Of a stretch of 64,000 nt of DNA, positions 1 to 9,054 are shown piece after piece. Both the position numbers and the translations under genes were made by a program. The DNA comes from Leishmania donovani. Lineage: Eukaryota; Euglenozoa; Kinetoplastea; Trypanosomatida; Trypanosomatidae. The stretch lies in assembly GCF_000227135.1 (NCBI RefSeq), contig NC_018233.1, positions 203,958 through 267,957 of the forward strand. Reading direction: 5' to 3'. Each line of letters begins with the position of its first letter. Position 1 is the stretch's first letter. Under the pieces are notes generated by a model. The model was not told where the DNA came from. It ran no database searches and saw nothing but the letters and a program-made list of their open reading frames with translations.

Positions 1-407
1 ATACGCAGAACGCCATTGCGAGCTTTCGTAACGTCATTCAGCTCGCAAACGCCTATCGCTTCGATGTCATCATAGAGAGCATCATATACGCCGCTGAGGA
101 CCTGGGGTTCAACTTGGTGGCGTACTATATTGCAAAACACACTCTGAACTGCATTCGCCAGCTGAGTGGCTACAAAGACGGCTCTTACGTGAAGGTGAAC
201 AATGGTGTTGAGGACAATGCACTTCTGCACGGCTGCATCAAAGACGTCTCCCTCGAGGAAGTTCTCGACGCCGACAAGTATGTCCAGGCGTGGAACAGCA
301 TCATGGCTAACGTTTACGAGGCTTTTCAGGTTAAGGAGTCTGACCGAAAGGATGCGGAGCGCTGGTTTGCCCTCGCGAAGGAAAATCGGCTGGCAATCAA
401 GGCATAA
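1..407 (+). CDS. DUT: dUTPase (all-alpha, dimeric type), 3' part only
   Basis: The reading frame is open at the window edge and gives 134 codons from base 3 before the TAA at 405-407. The protein hydrolyses dUTP (and dUDP) to dUMP, keeping uracil out of DNA and feeding dTMP synthesis. Trypanosomatids use an all-alpha dimeric enzyme of the MazG/NTP-pyrophosphatase fold instead of the trimeric beta enzyme of most eukaryotes. I recognise the family from several blocks: ANAYRFDVIIES, AAEDLGFNLVAYYIAKHTLN, GYKDGSYVKVNNGVEDN and DADKYVQAWNSI. EDLG and GYKDG lie in the half that carries later metal- and base-contacting motifs. The full enzyme is about 270 residues, so roughly the first half, with the first metal-binding Glu motifs, lies upstream of the window. 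The C-terminus is intact. Identity is from remembered sequence, high confidence. Confidence 0.93.
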   Translation, partial: TQNAIASFRNVIQLANAYRFDVIIESIIYAAEDLGFNLVAYYIAKHTLNCIRQLSGYKDGSYVKVNNGVEDNALLHGCIKDVSLEEVLDADKYVQAWNSIMANVYEAFQVKESDRKDAERWFALAKENRLAIKA

Positions 408-734
408 AACTATTCTTCCCAAATCCTCTCATGTGAAAGGATCGACTTTTTTTTTCTGTTTGACTACCAAGCTTCAGACAGTCAATTTGTAGACATGCGT
501 TTTCTACCGACATTCCTTTTGCGCCTTTAGGGGGGGGGGAGCTCATCGAGGAGGTAAGGGCTTCTTTTTTTTTCTCCTCTCTTTTTTCGTCTCTTCGATG
601 TCTTGTTTTCGCCATGAGCATGGCCATCATCGAGGATCTTTCTCCTGAGAGGGTCAGAGGATCTCATCGATATGGAGTGAAGATGCTTACCGCTTTTCGT
701 CTCTGTTTCACTCATCCATGCCCATTTTCTTTGC

Positions 735-765
<31 letters not shown>

Positions 766-790
766 GTATATATATGTATGTACATATATA
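735..790. repeat. TA/CATA/TGTA microsatellite
   Basis: Imperfect alternating TA run broken by CA and TG steps, in the 3' flank of dUTPase. Confidence 0.9.
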
Positions 791-1660
791 AAGACATAGA
801 ATTTTATAAAAGAAGGAGGGAAGCGAAAAGAAAAATGAGCGAGGTAGTCGAACGACCGTGCCCTTCGCAACAACAACAGAAAAAAAACCATGAAACTCAA
901 CACTGTGAAAAGGAGAGATCTGATTTTTTCGTTTTTTTTTTCGCACAATCTTCACCCACATGCTTGGCACGCTGGAAGGGTGTTTTCAAAACGTGTGATT
1001 CGGTTTGGGGGATTCTGCCTCAACGGCGTGATCTCCCTGTCTGCGGTCACAACATCGTGAGGGCAAACCCAACCGGATGTTTTTCCCTCTTTTAACTACG
1101 CTATTTCTCGCCCAATACCTGTGCACCAGCCGATTGCAGCTCAGACCTCACACCGGGTGTTTCAAACTCAGCAGCCCGTTGCGAGCTAACTGGATATCTA
1201 ACAGAAATACCTTGCAGCTGGATTGATTCTCAGTTTTTTCCTCACAGGAGCAGATTCAGTGGGAATACCTTGAAGGCTTGTTAGCTCTCCGTGCTCGGCA
1301 AACTCACAGAGTGTGGGTGATGCTTCAAACAACATCTGCGTTCGACCAAAAAGCAATCAGTTTGCTTAGACGAATATGCTGAGTCTGCTCTCCCCCTTTT
1401 GTTCGAGAGTCTGCTTGGGCCCCTCATGGCAGAAAAGAATGCATCAATAAGGTCGCCTGATTTTGCTTGCGACGTGGGCCCCGATATGTTGTCGGTTATG
1501 CAAACAAGAAGGAGGCACTTGAAGGAAAGTCGAAGCCCTTCGATTTGCTGAGTCTCTCACTAGCGTTTTCGCATCAACGGTCCAATACGAAAAACAATGC
1601 CTGTGCCACGCATGAGTGTACTGCACTTGCCTGTATGCTATTGTCTGTATCTGGGCCCCA

Positions 1661-1775
1661 CTTTCCTTTTCTCCTGCCCTCTCTCTTTTCCCTCAACACC
1701 TTTTTCGCTTGGGCGTCTCACATCATTTCAAAAACGGCTTCTCGCTGAATCGAATTTCGCGTGCTCATTTCACAG
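1661..1775 (+). promoter_or_regulatory. polypyrimidine tract and trans-splice acceptor for L23a
   Basis: A C/T-rich tract runs from 1661 to about 1706. The first AG after it is at 1774-1775 (context TTTCACAG). Spliced-leader addition here would leave an 18-base 5' UTR and fixes the ATG at 1794 as the start. Confidence 0.75.
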
Positions 1776-1793
1776 CAAACATTCATTTTCATC

Positions 1794-2231
1794 ATGCCTC
1801 TTGCTCAGAAGACCGCCAAGAAGGCCGCGCCGAAGGATGCGAAGGCGACCAAGGTCGTCAAGGTGACGAAACGCAAGTCGTACACCCGCCCCCAGTTTCG
1901 CCGCCCTCACACCTACCGCAAGCCGGCAATGGCAAAGCCGAGCAACCGCGTGACCGTGGAGTCGAAGGATATTGCGGCCTTCAGTGTGATCCGCTACCCG
2001 CTGACGACAGACAAGGCGATGAAGAAGATTGAGGAGAACAACACCCTGACCTTCATCGTTGATTCCCGCGCCAACAAGACTGAGATCAAGAAGGCGATGC
2101 GCAAGCTGTACCAGGTCAAGGCCGTGAAGGTCAACACCCTGATCCGCCCGGATGGTCTGAAGAAGGCGTACATCCGCCTGTCTGCGGCCCACGATGCTCT
2201 GGACACCGCCAACAAGATCGGTCTCGTCTAA
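1794..2231 (+). CDS. RPL23A: 60S ribosomal protein L23a (uL23)
   Basis: The 145-aa protein is a normal length for eukaryotic uL23. It sits at the peptide exit tunnel of the large subunit, binds large-subunit rRNA and contacts the signal recognition particle. Residues 1-45 are a Lys/Arg/Ala-rich eukaryote-specific extension (AQKTAKKAAPKDAKATK, RKSYTRPQFRRPHTY). The globular uL23 domain follows: VIRYPLTTDKAMKKIEENNTL, then FIVDSRANKTEIKKA, then VKVNTLIRPDGLKKAYIRL. The start is the ATG just 18 bases after the predicted acceptor; an upstream in-frame GTG at 1761 lies before that acceptor and cannot be used. I recall two tandem L23a copies in L. major; only one is present here. Expression is probably high and controlled after transcription, as for other trypanosomatid ribosomal protein genes. 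Confidence 0.96.
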   Translation: MPLAQKTAKKAAPKDAKATKVVKVTKRKSYTRPQFRRPHTYRKPAMAKPSNRVTVESKDIAAFSVIRYPLTTDKAMKKIEENNTLTFIVDSRANKTEIKKAMRKLYQVKAVKVNTLIRPDGLKKAYIRLSAAHDALDTANKIGLV

Positions 2232-2938
2232 GCATGTTAGCTGACACTTCTTCCATGGACAAAGTTTCGAGATGACTTGAGGTATCTCTCCCTCTCTCTC
2301 TGCGCCTTGCCTCGGACTCACCACTTACTTTGCTGCGAGAAGCTCTGGATGCGCCGTGGCCCTCTTTTTCATTTTCTCAGTTCCTGCGCCTTTACGAAAA
2401 AAAAAAAGAAAAGTGAAAGAAAGTAGTCAGCGCTGTGAAGCCGGAGGAGAGCCGGAGCACTTTGATTGCGGGAGGAAAGGGGACAGCCAAATCTCTTCTT
2501 TCAAGCGTCACGCTTCGCCGCCACTTTTCCATCTCTTCAAGCGCTGGCGAGACGCCATCTCGCGACGTTCTATCCCTGCTTCGCCTCCCGATAGGAATGA
2601 GCTGAGGAAAAAGGGCGCTATGAACGTCCCACCCCTGCTTGCGTTGCTGCCTTCGGCACTGCAGCAGCAGGAGAGCTATCGTCTGCCAGCGGCTTGAGGA
2701 GAGGCAAACATTTTTGCGATTTTTTCTGTAATGGGTGCCGTTATGCAGCCCCGCACATCACTTTCACGCATTTGTTTCCATCACCTTCCCGTTGACCGTT
2801 CCCGTCTTGCTCTCTCTCCCTCTCCCTCTCCCTCTCCCTCTCTCTCCATCTTTTGATCTGACACATATTCTTTCTTGATTTTACTGCGTGGGCGCACCCT
2901 CTTGCACCCACTCGCATCTGCCCTCTATGATTCCTCGT

Positions 2939-2961
2939 TATATATTATATATATATATATG
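2939..2961. repeat. TA microsatellite
   Basis: Almost pure TA alternation in the L23a 3' flank. Confidence 0.9.
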
Positions 2962-3786
2962 TTTGATTTTTTGCGGCTTGGAAAATAAATCAACACATAC
3001 TCGGACATTGCTCTTTTCGTCTCGTGCACGCGAGCATCATGTAAAGCTAACCACGTACTCATCTCTTGGAAGAGGGGAAGAGGAAGCATACACCTTCCAC
3101 AACGAGAGCCTCGCATTCGTTGTCGGCGATATTATTCCCTCTCCACGGAAACTGTTTGCCTGTCTCGTAGTGACTTCTCCCTACCCTCGCTTGCCTGTTG
3201 TGTGCACAGCTTTGAGTCAGCGTTCGCCGTGTAAAAGGGAGGACGAGGAAGGAGAGAGCGCTTCGGCGGGGATGTCGGACCGCCTCTGCGCCCCGTGTGA
3301 CGAACGCACACCAAGGCGCGCACTCACGCACCTTCTGCCTTTCCCCTTCTGTCGTGCTTGCGCCTAGATTGGGGCTCGCCATCACAGACTCTCGAAGGGA
3401 AAAACAGAAGGCGAGAGGGCGAGAGAGCGACAGGAGGAACGCACCGGCGTTGCCCATTTTGTTTTGCTTTGCCTCTCTTTCTTTTTCTCTTGCTGGACTC
3501 GCAGAGTCGATAGAAACCTGCCCCGGCGGCGTGTGTGTGTGTGCGTGGCGACATTGATCATCACGCCGCCTCATTTACGTCCCCGCTCGTCTCTTTCTGG
3601 TGTGGCGCCTTTATCGGGTGCCACGGGGGAGCTGATCGCTCCGAGGACTACTCTTCCCCCTCCCCCTCCGAGAGGAGGGCGAGAGAGAGTGTGCCTGAGA
3701 GCTGGATAGAAGGCTGCACACACAAGATTGGGGGGGGGGGATCGGCTTGGGGAAGGGAACAGGTGCCGCACCACATCTGTTGTCAC

Positions 3787-3883
3787 CGTCTTTTTCCTTG
3801 TTTCGCCCTTTGCTGTCACCCGCCGCGTTCCTTCCGTCTTCCTTTTACTCGCGCGCGCGCTTTGGTGGTCCTTTCCGACGCAG
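3787..3883 (+). promoter_or_regulatory. polypyrimidine tract and trans-splice acceptor, very short 5' UTR
   Basis: A pyrimidine-rich tract from 3787 to about 3850 is followed by the first AG at 3882-3883. The first ATG is at 3890, so the predicted 5' UTR beyond the spliced leader is only six bases. Confidence 0.7.
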
Positions 3884-3889
3884 CGCACG

Positions 3890-6800
3890 ATGGACATTAG
3901 ACGTATTCTGCGCATCCCCGATAGCCGGGGATGTGCACCAGCCGCGCACGGTGATGCACTCAAATCCTATCCTGATAGCTACGTCATGTGCGAGTATCTG
4001 AGCTGCTCTTCAGGCATGGGACACTCCTCGCGTGATGATCAGGCGGCCGTAGTGTCTAAGTTGCATGTGCTCGCCTCCAAGTACGCTCAGTTTCAGCGCA
4101 GCATCGAAGGCTGCGTCTTCGCCATGAGCAGCGGCATCGCTGCTTCTCTGTGGGGGTCCGCACCTGCGGCACGCCAGGCGTCCTCGCGTTCACCCAGCGA
4201 AGGACTCGCGCCTTTCAGTGCTGCTGACAACGGACGAGCGGCAGCTGCGAGCAGGATGGGGGCCATCGCCACATCGGTATCCACTGGATCGACCTCACAG
4301 GTGCCAGACTTGGAGTCGTGCTGGATGTCGACCTCTCCGCTTCCCCCGACGGCGGTGCTTGCGGCGCTGTACGGCATGACGCCTCTACATAGGATTTCCT
4401 GGAGCGGCAGTGACGGAGGAGGCCCCGATGCCGGCGCCGGGGAGAACGTGGGCACTGTGCCGACTGTGGATGCCAGCAACCTCGGCGAAACTGACTCATC
4501 GACGTCTTCGTTCGAGCTTCAGTGGTCGCTCTGTCGATGCGCCACGGACGCGATGGCAGCGCAGGGGCGGTATCAGGTCACTTTCAGGGACGCGTTTGCC
4601 ATGACGACGGTGGTTGCCCACATGGCGGCCGCTAGCGCTGACGGCGGCAGTAGTTGGCAAGGCTCTACCTCGCTTCTGCCGCCGCCGTCGTCTTCATCGT
4701 CAACGTCGTCGTATTCCCTCGCGCAGCAGCTGCGACGGGCCTCTGCCCTGCTCGGTGTGGACAGTGAAGGGCCGCTGCCAGAAGCGTCGGCGGCCGCGGC
4801 ACCGTCCACCTCGTTGCTGGATTGGCCAGAGGAGTTCTTGTGGAACTTGCTGGTGTCGCTGTTATCCAGTCTCGCGCTTGTGCACAGTGCCGGCCTTCAC
4901 TTGTTCGGTCAACTGACCGCAGCTGATGTGCTGTGCGTGGCTTGCGCGCCAACACTGCCGCGGCAGCTCGAACAGACGTGGGCTGATGTTGCCGCAGCGA
5001 CGGCAGCGGCGGCCAGCAAAGAGGATGCGAGGAGGGCAGTGTCCGGCACCGTCTCCAGCAGCAACATTGATGATGATCGTGTGCCGATGCACAAGGAGGA
5101 GGATGCCATCTTCCGGCGCTTCTGCTCGACAGCTGTGCCTAGCGTGTTGCTGCCGCAGGCGACCGTCACCGCCGCCACTCCGTGTCATCACGTCTTCTTC
5201 GTCCTTCATCCATCGCCGGAGTTGCTGCAACAGCAGGGCGATGGCCGCGCACATGTTCCGCGGCAAAGCGTGCCAAGACTCTCCGCAGCGCAGGAAGCAG
5301 AGCAGGCGACACCGGCGCAACAGGCGCAGCACCAGGCGTCGGACTTGGCGAGCGTGGGCCGCTTGATGAGCCTCTTGATGGAGCTGCGAGCGCGGGGGCG
5401 CCAGAGTCGCAGCGGGCACGCGGAACCAGCAGCAGCAGCCCCTAGCTCAGAGCTGGCGTTTCTGGTTGGGCGGCTGTGCGAATGTGGTGGGGCGAGCGCG
5501 GGCCCTGCAGCGCCAACGCAGAGCCCTACCGCTCTGCAGCTTCTGCAACTCCAGGCGCTGCGGCTGCGCACGGAGTCGTGGTACTACCGCCGCCTGGCCG
5601 AGGAAGCGTGCGATCGCCTGCTGCTTGCGCGGCGGCGGCTGGAAAACACAGATGCCACACTGCCGCAACCCTCGTCTGCAACGCTGCCGCACGCGAGGGA
5701 CACGGACACGAAGGGGCAGAGTCGCGAGGCGCAGCTGGCGGACCGCGAGGCGCAGCTGGCGGAGCGAGAGTCCAAGTTAAATGTCTTGCTGGGGCTCTAC
5801 GAGCTCACGCATGAGCACTTGGACGCGCTCAAGCTGCCGCAGCTGCCCCCAGCTCAAGGGGGGACAAAGTTGGTAACGCTTTCGTCAGCGTTACCATCGG
5901 ATGCAGCGGCAGCAGCGGCGGTCGATGCCTCGGCAACTTCGACGGCGCGCAACGGGAGTACTCGCGGCGCTGACAGCGTTGAGGCAGAGCAGCGAATGGC
6001 GTCGCAGGTGCCACAAGGGGACTCGCTAGACCGCCTGCTAATTCAAACTCTACTCCAGCAGCAGCACCAGCTAGCAGGTTCCGCGGGCGCACTGCTTGCA
6101 GGCGTGCCTGCCGCATCCGGAGCGACTCCGGCAGGCGTCCGCGATGGTAGCCATTTGAGTCCCCCAGCCACCACCACGGCGGCCTCCGTTGCTGCTGCCG
6201 ACGAGTTGCTCGGCTTGTCTCCTCTTGCGTGTCTCACCACCGCGGATGACAGACTGCTCTCGAAAAGCGCTGCTACGCCGTCAGTGGTGGCGGAGACACT
6301 GCCAGCGCTCACCACGGATCGCCATGTGGACGTCGAGAGCGTCCCTGGAGGCGGTGTTGCGACACTCACGGCGGCGGCATTGACCGGCCATCACCCCAAC
6401 AACGAATCCCGCGTTGCCGTGGTGGAGGTAGACCTGGATGCAGCAGAGAATGATGGGCGTGGCATCAGCATGGCAAGCCAAGGGAGCGCAAGTCCGACGG
6501 CGATTCACGCTACACTTGCTGGAGGATTCGAAACACGCGCGGCGTGGGGGTGGGCGCCAACGACGACGTCCCCGTCTGCGTCGCTCTCGGTTTCAGCTGC
6601 CGCTACGCTTCAGCAGGGGGCTCATGGCTCGCCACTGCCGACCTCCCAGCAGCAACGACAGCAGCGACAACTTTTCTCGCCCCCGCTGCACGCCTCCCCG
6701 TGCCAAGACATGGAGACTCCCATGCGCTCCCCTGCGCTACCCAACATGGGCTACGTGGGGGGTGCAGCCGGCGGTGCCGTGGCTTCCCCTGGCGCAGGCT

Positions 6801-8416
6801 TCAACGGTGGCGGTGGTCGTAGCCACAGCAAGTACAGCGCGCTGTCGCTACTGCGCACGCCTCCGTCGGCCCGCCGCGCTGGCACGGGGCCGGGAGCTGC
6901 TGCCGATGCTGCAGTAGCCACAGCAGCGACCAGGGCCGCGCCTTCCTTCTTCCGTTCTCAATCGTTGCACTCGCCAGACAGCTATCGCTCCTCCACTAGA
7001 CCGCATAACGCTGCCACGGTCGATGCCTCGGCCAGCGCCGCTGCGGCGTCTTCTCCACATGACACGGCGGAACGTTTCCTTCCGCAGCCGCGCCAGCAGC
7101 GACGCCGATCAAGCTCTCGTGGTAACACCAGCAATAACAGCGGCGGCGCGTACACGGCTACCTTGGGTGGCCGCTCACCACGCACGGAGGACCATCGCCA
7201 GCACAAGGATGGTGTCGCTGCATCATGGGCGCATCAGCAGTTGACAACGCTGGAGGAGATGCAGACGGCGCTGAGAGCGCAACAGTCATCAACGCCGCGT
7301 AGTCGTGCGTTAGCCGCGGCGGCGATCCGCAGCCGCAGTGCAGACATGGCGGCGCCTCCGCGCATGCAGTCCCCGGCGACCCCACCGCTTGCGCCGCGCG
7401 CTGCACCGCGGCTGTATTCCTCGTCCACGCTCGCATCCTCGGATGTGACACCGGTACGCGGCACAACGCCATCGTACTACGGTGATGACTCCGCAGAGAT
7501 GTTCCGCGTGGAGAGCGCTCACATGCGCAGCAGTGACAACCGCAGCGGAGTCCGCCGTGGTGATGACTGGGGCGGTTCCGTTGGCGCGTCTCGCGACTTT
7601 GGTGGGGTCGTCATTGCTGAACCTCCTCGGGTGCTGTTGTCCTTCACTCCTCCGTACAACACGCCGCCGACGTCGTCGCCTTACATCTACCAGGCCTCCA
7701 CAGCGACGACGACGGCCGCTGAAAGTGGTGCGAGCCTCGCCTACGCAGCTACTGGACCCTCAGCAGCACGAGATGGTGCCGCCGGGCAGCATACACCACC
7801 GCAAATGCAGAAGCCTACCGCAACGGCGCTGTATCGGAGTGCGCCACAGGAGCCCGCCTCCTCTTTCTCGCCGCAGATGCTGGCGAAGTTTGTTGGCAGT
7901 GAGACCGCCGCAGCCACCAGACGAGGCAACAACAGCCGCAGCGGCGCCCCGAATGCCTTTCACGCATCTGCCCCGTCAGCGCGCGGGGCTTCAGCACGTG
8001 GCAACGGCGCAGCTAACCTGCACCAGCGCAGTCCGCCACATCACGCGACCTCGTCTCCCGCCATAGTGTCTACGGTGAGGGCGGCGGCATCCGCTTTCGG
8101 TGTCTCCGCTGGGATATCTGCTCAAGGTACGGGTGGCAGAGGCTCTCACCGCTCTCTTAGCTCACGAACGGCGTCCGCAAACGCCACCGGACACAGCGCA
8201 GGTGGCACGGTCGCTCGAGGGACCACAGTGAGCACCTCTAGCGGTCGCGCCAGCGGTGGCCATGGCGGTGGCGGTGGTGGACCACTGCAGCGGTTTGGCG
8301 ATGCCTATTCTCCGTCACCTTCGTCGGCATCCTTCGTCCATGCCGGCGCCTCGCGTACGAGTTCCACGACGGCGGTGGAGCTGCTGCGGCGACTGCGCGC
8401 CAACACAGGGGCGTGA
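3890..8416 (+). CDS. conserved hypothetical protein, 1508 aa, with weak kinase-like segment and coiled coil
   Basis: I do not recognise this protein. The ATG at 3890 is chosen because the only good splice acceptor is at 3882-3883; an upstream in-frame ATG at 3728 would lie before it. Residues 1-60 look well ordered (SYPDSYVMCEYLSC). Around residues 312-350, FLWNLLVSLLSSLALVHSAG followed by LHLFGQLTAADVLCV resembles the alpha-E helix and catalytic-loop region of a protein kinase, but the HRD triad, DFG and glycine loop are not visible. If related it would be a pseudokinase. Residues about 563-650 form a predicted coiled coil with a repeated REAQLADREAQLAERES unit. The remaining 850 residues are Ala/Ser/Gly/Pro low complexity with many SP and RS dipeptides, typical of disordered, phosphorylated trypanosomatid proteins. 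The CDS is secure; the function is unknown. Confidence 0.85.
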   Translation: MDIRRILRIPDSRGCAPAAHGDALKSYPDSYVMCEYLSCSSGMGHSSRDDQAAVVSKLHVLASKYAQFQRSIEGCVFAMSSGIAASLWGSAPAARQASSRSPSEGLAPFSAADNGRAAAASRMGAIATSVSTGSTSQVPDLESCWMSTSPLPPTAVLAALYGMTPLHRISWSGSDGGGPDAGAGENVGTVPTVDASNLGETDSSTSSFELQWSLCRCATDAMAAQGRYQVTFRDAFAMTTVVAHMAAASADGGSSWQGSTSLLPPPSSSSSTSSYSLAQQLRRASALLGVDSEGPLPEASAAAAPSTSLLDWPEEFLWNLLVSLLSSLALVHSAGLHLFGQLTAADVLCVACAPTLPRQLEQTWADVAAATAAAASKEDARRAVSGTVSSSNIDDDRVPMHKEEDAIFRRFCSTAVPSVLLPQATVTAATPCHHVFFVLHPSPELLQQQGDGRAHVPRQSVPRLSAAQEAEQATPAQQAQHQASDLASVGRLMSLLMELRARGRQSRSGHAEPAAAAPSSELAFLVGRLCECGGASAGPAAPTQSPTALQLLQLQALRLRTESWYYRRLAEEACDRLLLARRRLENTDATLPQPSSATLPHARDTDTKGQSREAQLADREAQLAERESKLNVLLGLYELTHEHLDALKLPQLPPAQGGTKLVTLSSALPSDAAAAAAVDASATSTARNGSTRGADSVEAEQRMASQVPQGDSLDRLLIQTLLQQQHQLAGSAGALLAGVPAASGATPAGVRDGSHLSPPATTTAASVAAADELLGLSPLACLTTADDRLLSKSAATPSVVAETLPALTTDRHVDVESVPGGGVATLTAAALTGHHPNNESRVAVVEVDLDAAENDGRGISMASQGSASPTAIHATLAGGFETRAAWGWAPTTTSPSASLSVSAAATLQQGAHGSPLPTSQQQRQQRQLFSPPLHASPCQDMETPMRSPALPNMGYVGGAAGGAVASPGAGFNGGGGRSHSKYSALSLLRTPPSARRAGTGPGAAADAAVATAATRAAPSFFRSQSLHSPDSYRSSTRPHNAATVDASASAAAASSPHDTAERFLPQPRQQRRRSSSRGNTSNNSGGAYTATLGGRSPRTEDHRQHKDGVAASWAHQQLTTLEEMQTALRAQQSSTPRSRALAAAAIRSRSADMAAPPRMQSPATPPLAPRAAPRLYSSSTLASSDVTPVRGTTPSYYGDDSAEMFRVESAHMRSSDNRSGVRRGDDWGGSVGASRDFGGVVIAEPPRVLLSFTPPYNTPPTSSPYIYQASTATTTAAESGASLAYAATGPSAARDGAAGQHTPPQMQKPTATALYRSAPQEPASSFSPQMLAKFVGSETAAATRRGNNSRSGAPNAFHASAPSARGASARGNGAANLHQRSPPHHATSSPAIVSTVRAAASAFGVSAGISAQGTGGRGSHRSLSSRTASANATGHSAGGTVARGTTVSTSSGRASGGHGGGGGGPLQRFGDAYSPSPSSASFVHAGASRTSSTTAVELLRRLRANTGA

Positions 8417-9054
8417 TGGAGAGAAGCGTGGGTGGGCCTGCGTGTACGCTGCCGCTGGCACGTACAGCATACACGTACCTAGCCAAACGGAGGCCGAGTT
8501 TACCCCGAGTAACGTGCAACGCGTAGCGCATGGGCACACGCCCGCTCGCTTGGGTAGCGTGTTGAGAGTTGTTCAAGTGGTGAGACGAGTTGGCCGCGGG
8601 GAGGGAGAGGGTTTGGGACTCCGTCGATGACGGCAGCTAGCCTGTAACGGCGGCCGCCACCTTTCGACCCCCCTCTCCCTGCCTCCTGCCTTTCTCTCTC
8701 GCCCTTTGTGACTATGCCCCCCTCCTCCCTCCCCACGTCATCGCTGCCTCCTCCTCCCCATCTCTCCCATCTTTCCGCCGGACCACTACCACCGGCTTTC
8801 ATCCTCCCTCACCTCACGGCGCACCGCAGCGAGACACGCACACGCACGCATAGGCGTACACCATTCGACAGACTTGCATCAAGACAGATCCGCGTACCCC
8901 ACGCAAGGCGCGCATCACTGAAACTGCTGCTGCGTGCGGTGTGGGCGAGGAGAGGAACACAAGCGCGTCGATCCGCGGTAGCAGTACTGTGTGCATCCGC
9001 CTTTCGTGTTGCCGACCAGGCGGACTTCCTCTTCATCGTAGCACACACGCACAC
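8417..9054. other. intergenic region
   Basis: This holds the 3' flank of the 1508-aa gene and a long pyrimidine-rich stretch (8660-8815). The stretch ends in the predicted acceptor AG at 8828-8829. No gene is seen. Confidence 0.7.
8711..8829 (+). promoter_or_regulatory. polypyrimidine tract and trans-splice acceptor
   Basis: A dense CCTCCT/CTCCC tract has its first following AG at 8828-8829. No ATG occurs between this AG and 9055, supporting the chosen start of the next gene. Confidence 0.7.

Larger units (their letters stand above)
408..1793. other. intergenic region: dUTPase 3' UTR and L23a 5' flank
   Basis: There is no credible gene here. The first 700 bases hold T- and G-homopolymer runs (ten G at 530-539) and a TA/CATA microsatellite at 735-790. 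From about 1090 to 1560 the sequence is unusually balanced in composition, without simple repeats, and I could not assign it. The last 130 bases form the pyrimidine tract and splice acceptor for L23a. Confidence 0.7.
2232..3889. other. intergenic region: L23a 3' UTR and 5' flank of the next gene
   Basis: No gene is supported. The stretch contains a CTCCCT repeat near 2812-2846, a TA run at 2939-2961, GT/TGTG runs near 3531-3545 and a run of ten G near 3730. The last 100 bases are the pyrimidine tract and acceptor for the gene at 3890. ORFs here are low-complexity translations of these tracts. Confidence 0.7.

Noticed and set aside
1312..1382. Possible C/D-box snoRNA (TGATGC ... CTGA, about 60 bases apart)
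   Set aside because: The C box is imperfect, there is no terminal stem, and no internal C'/D' pair could be placed.
5872..5895. Perfect 9-bp inverted repeat GGTAACGCT/AGCGTTACC
   Set aside because: It lies inside the 1508-aa coding region, where the codons read sensibly. Most likely chance.
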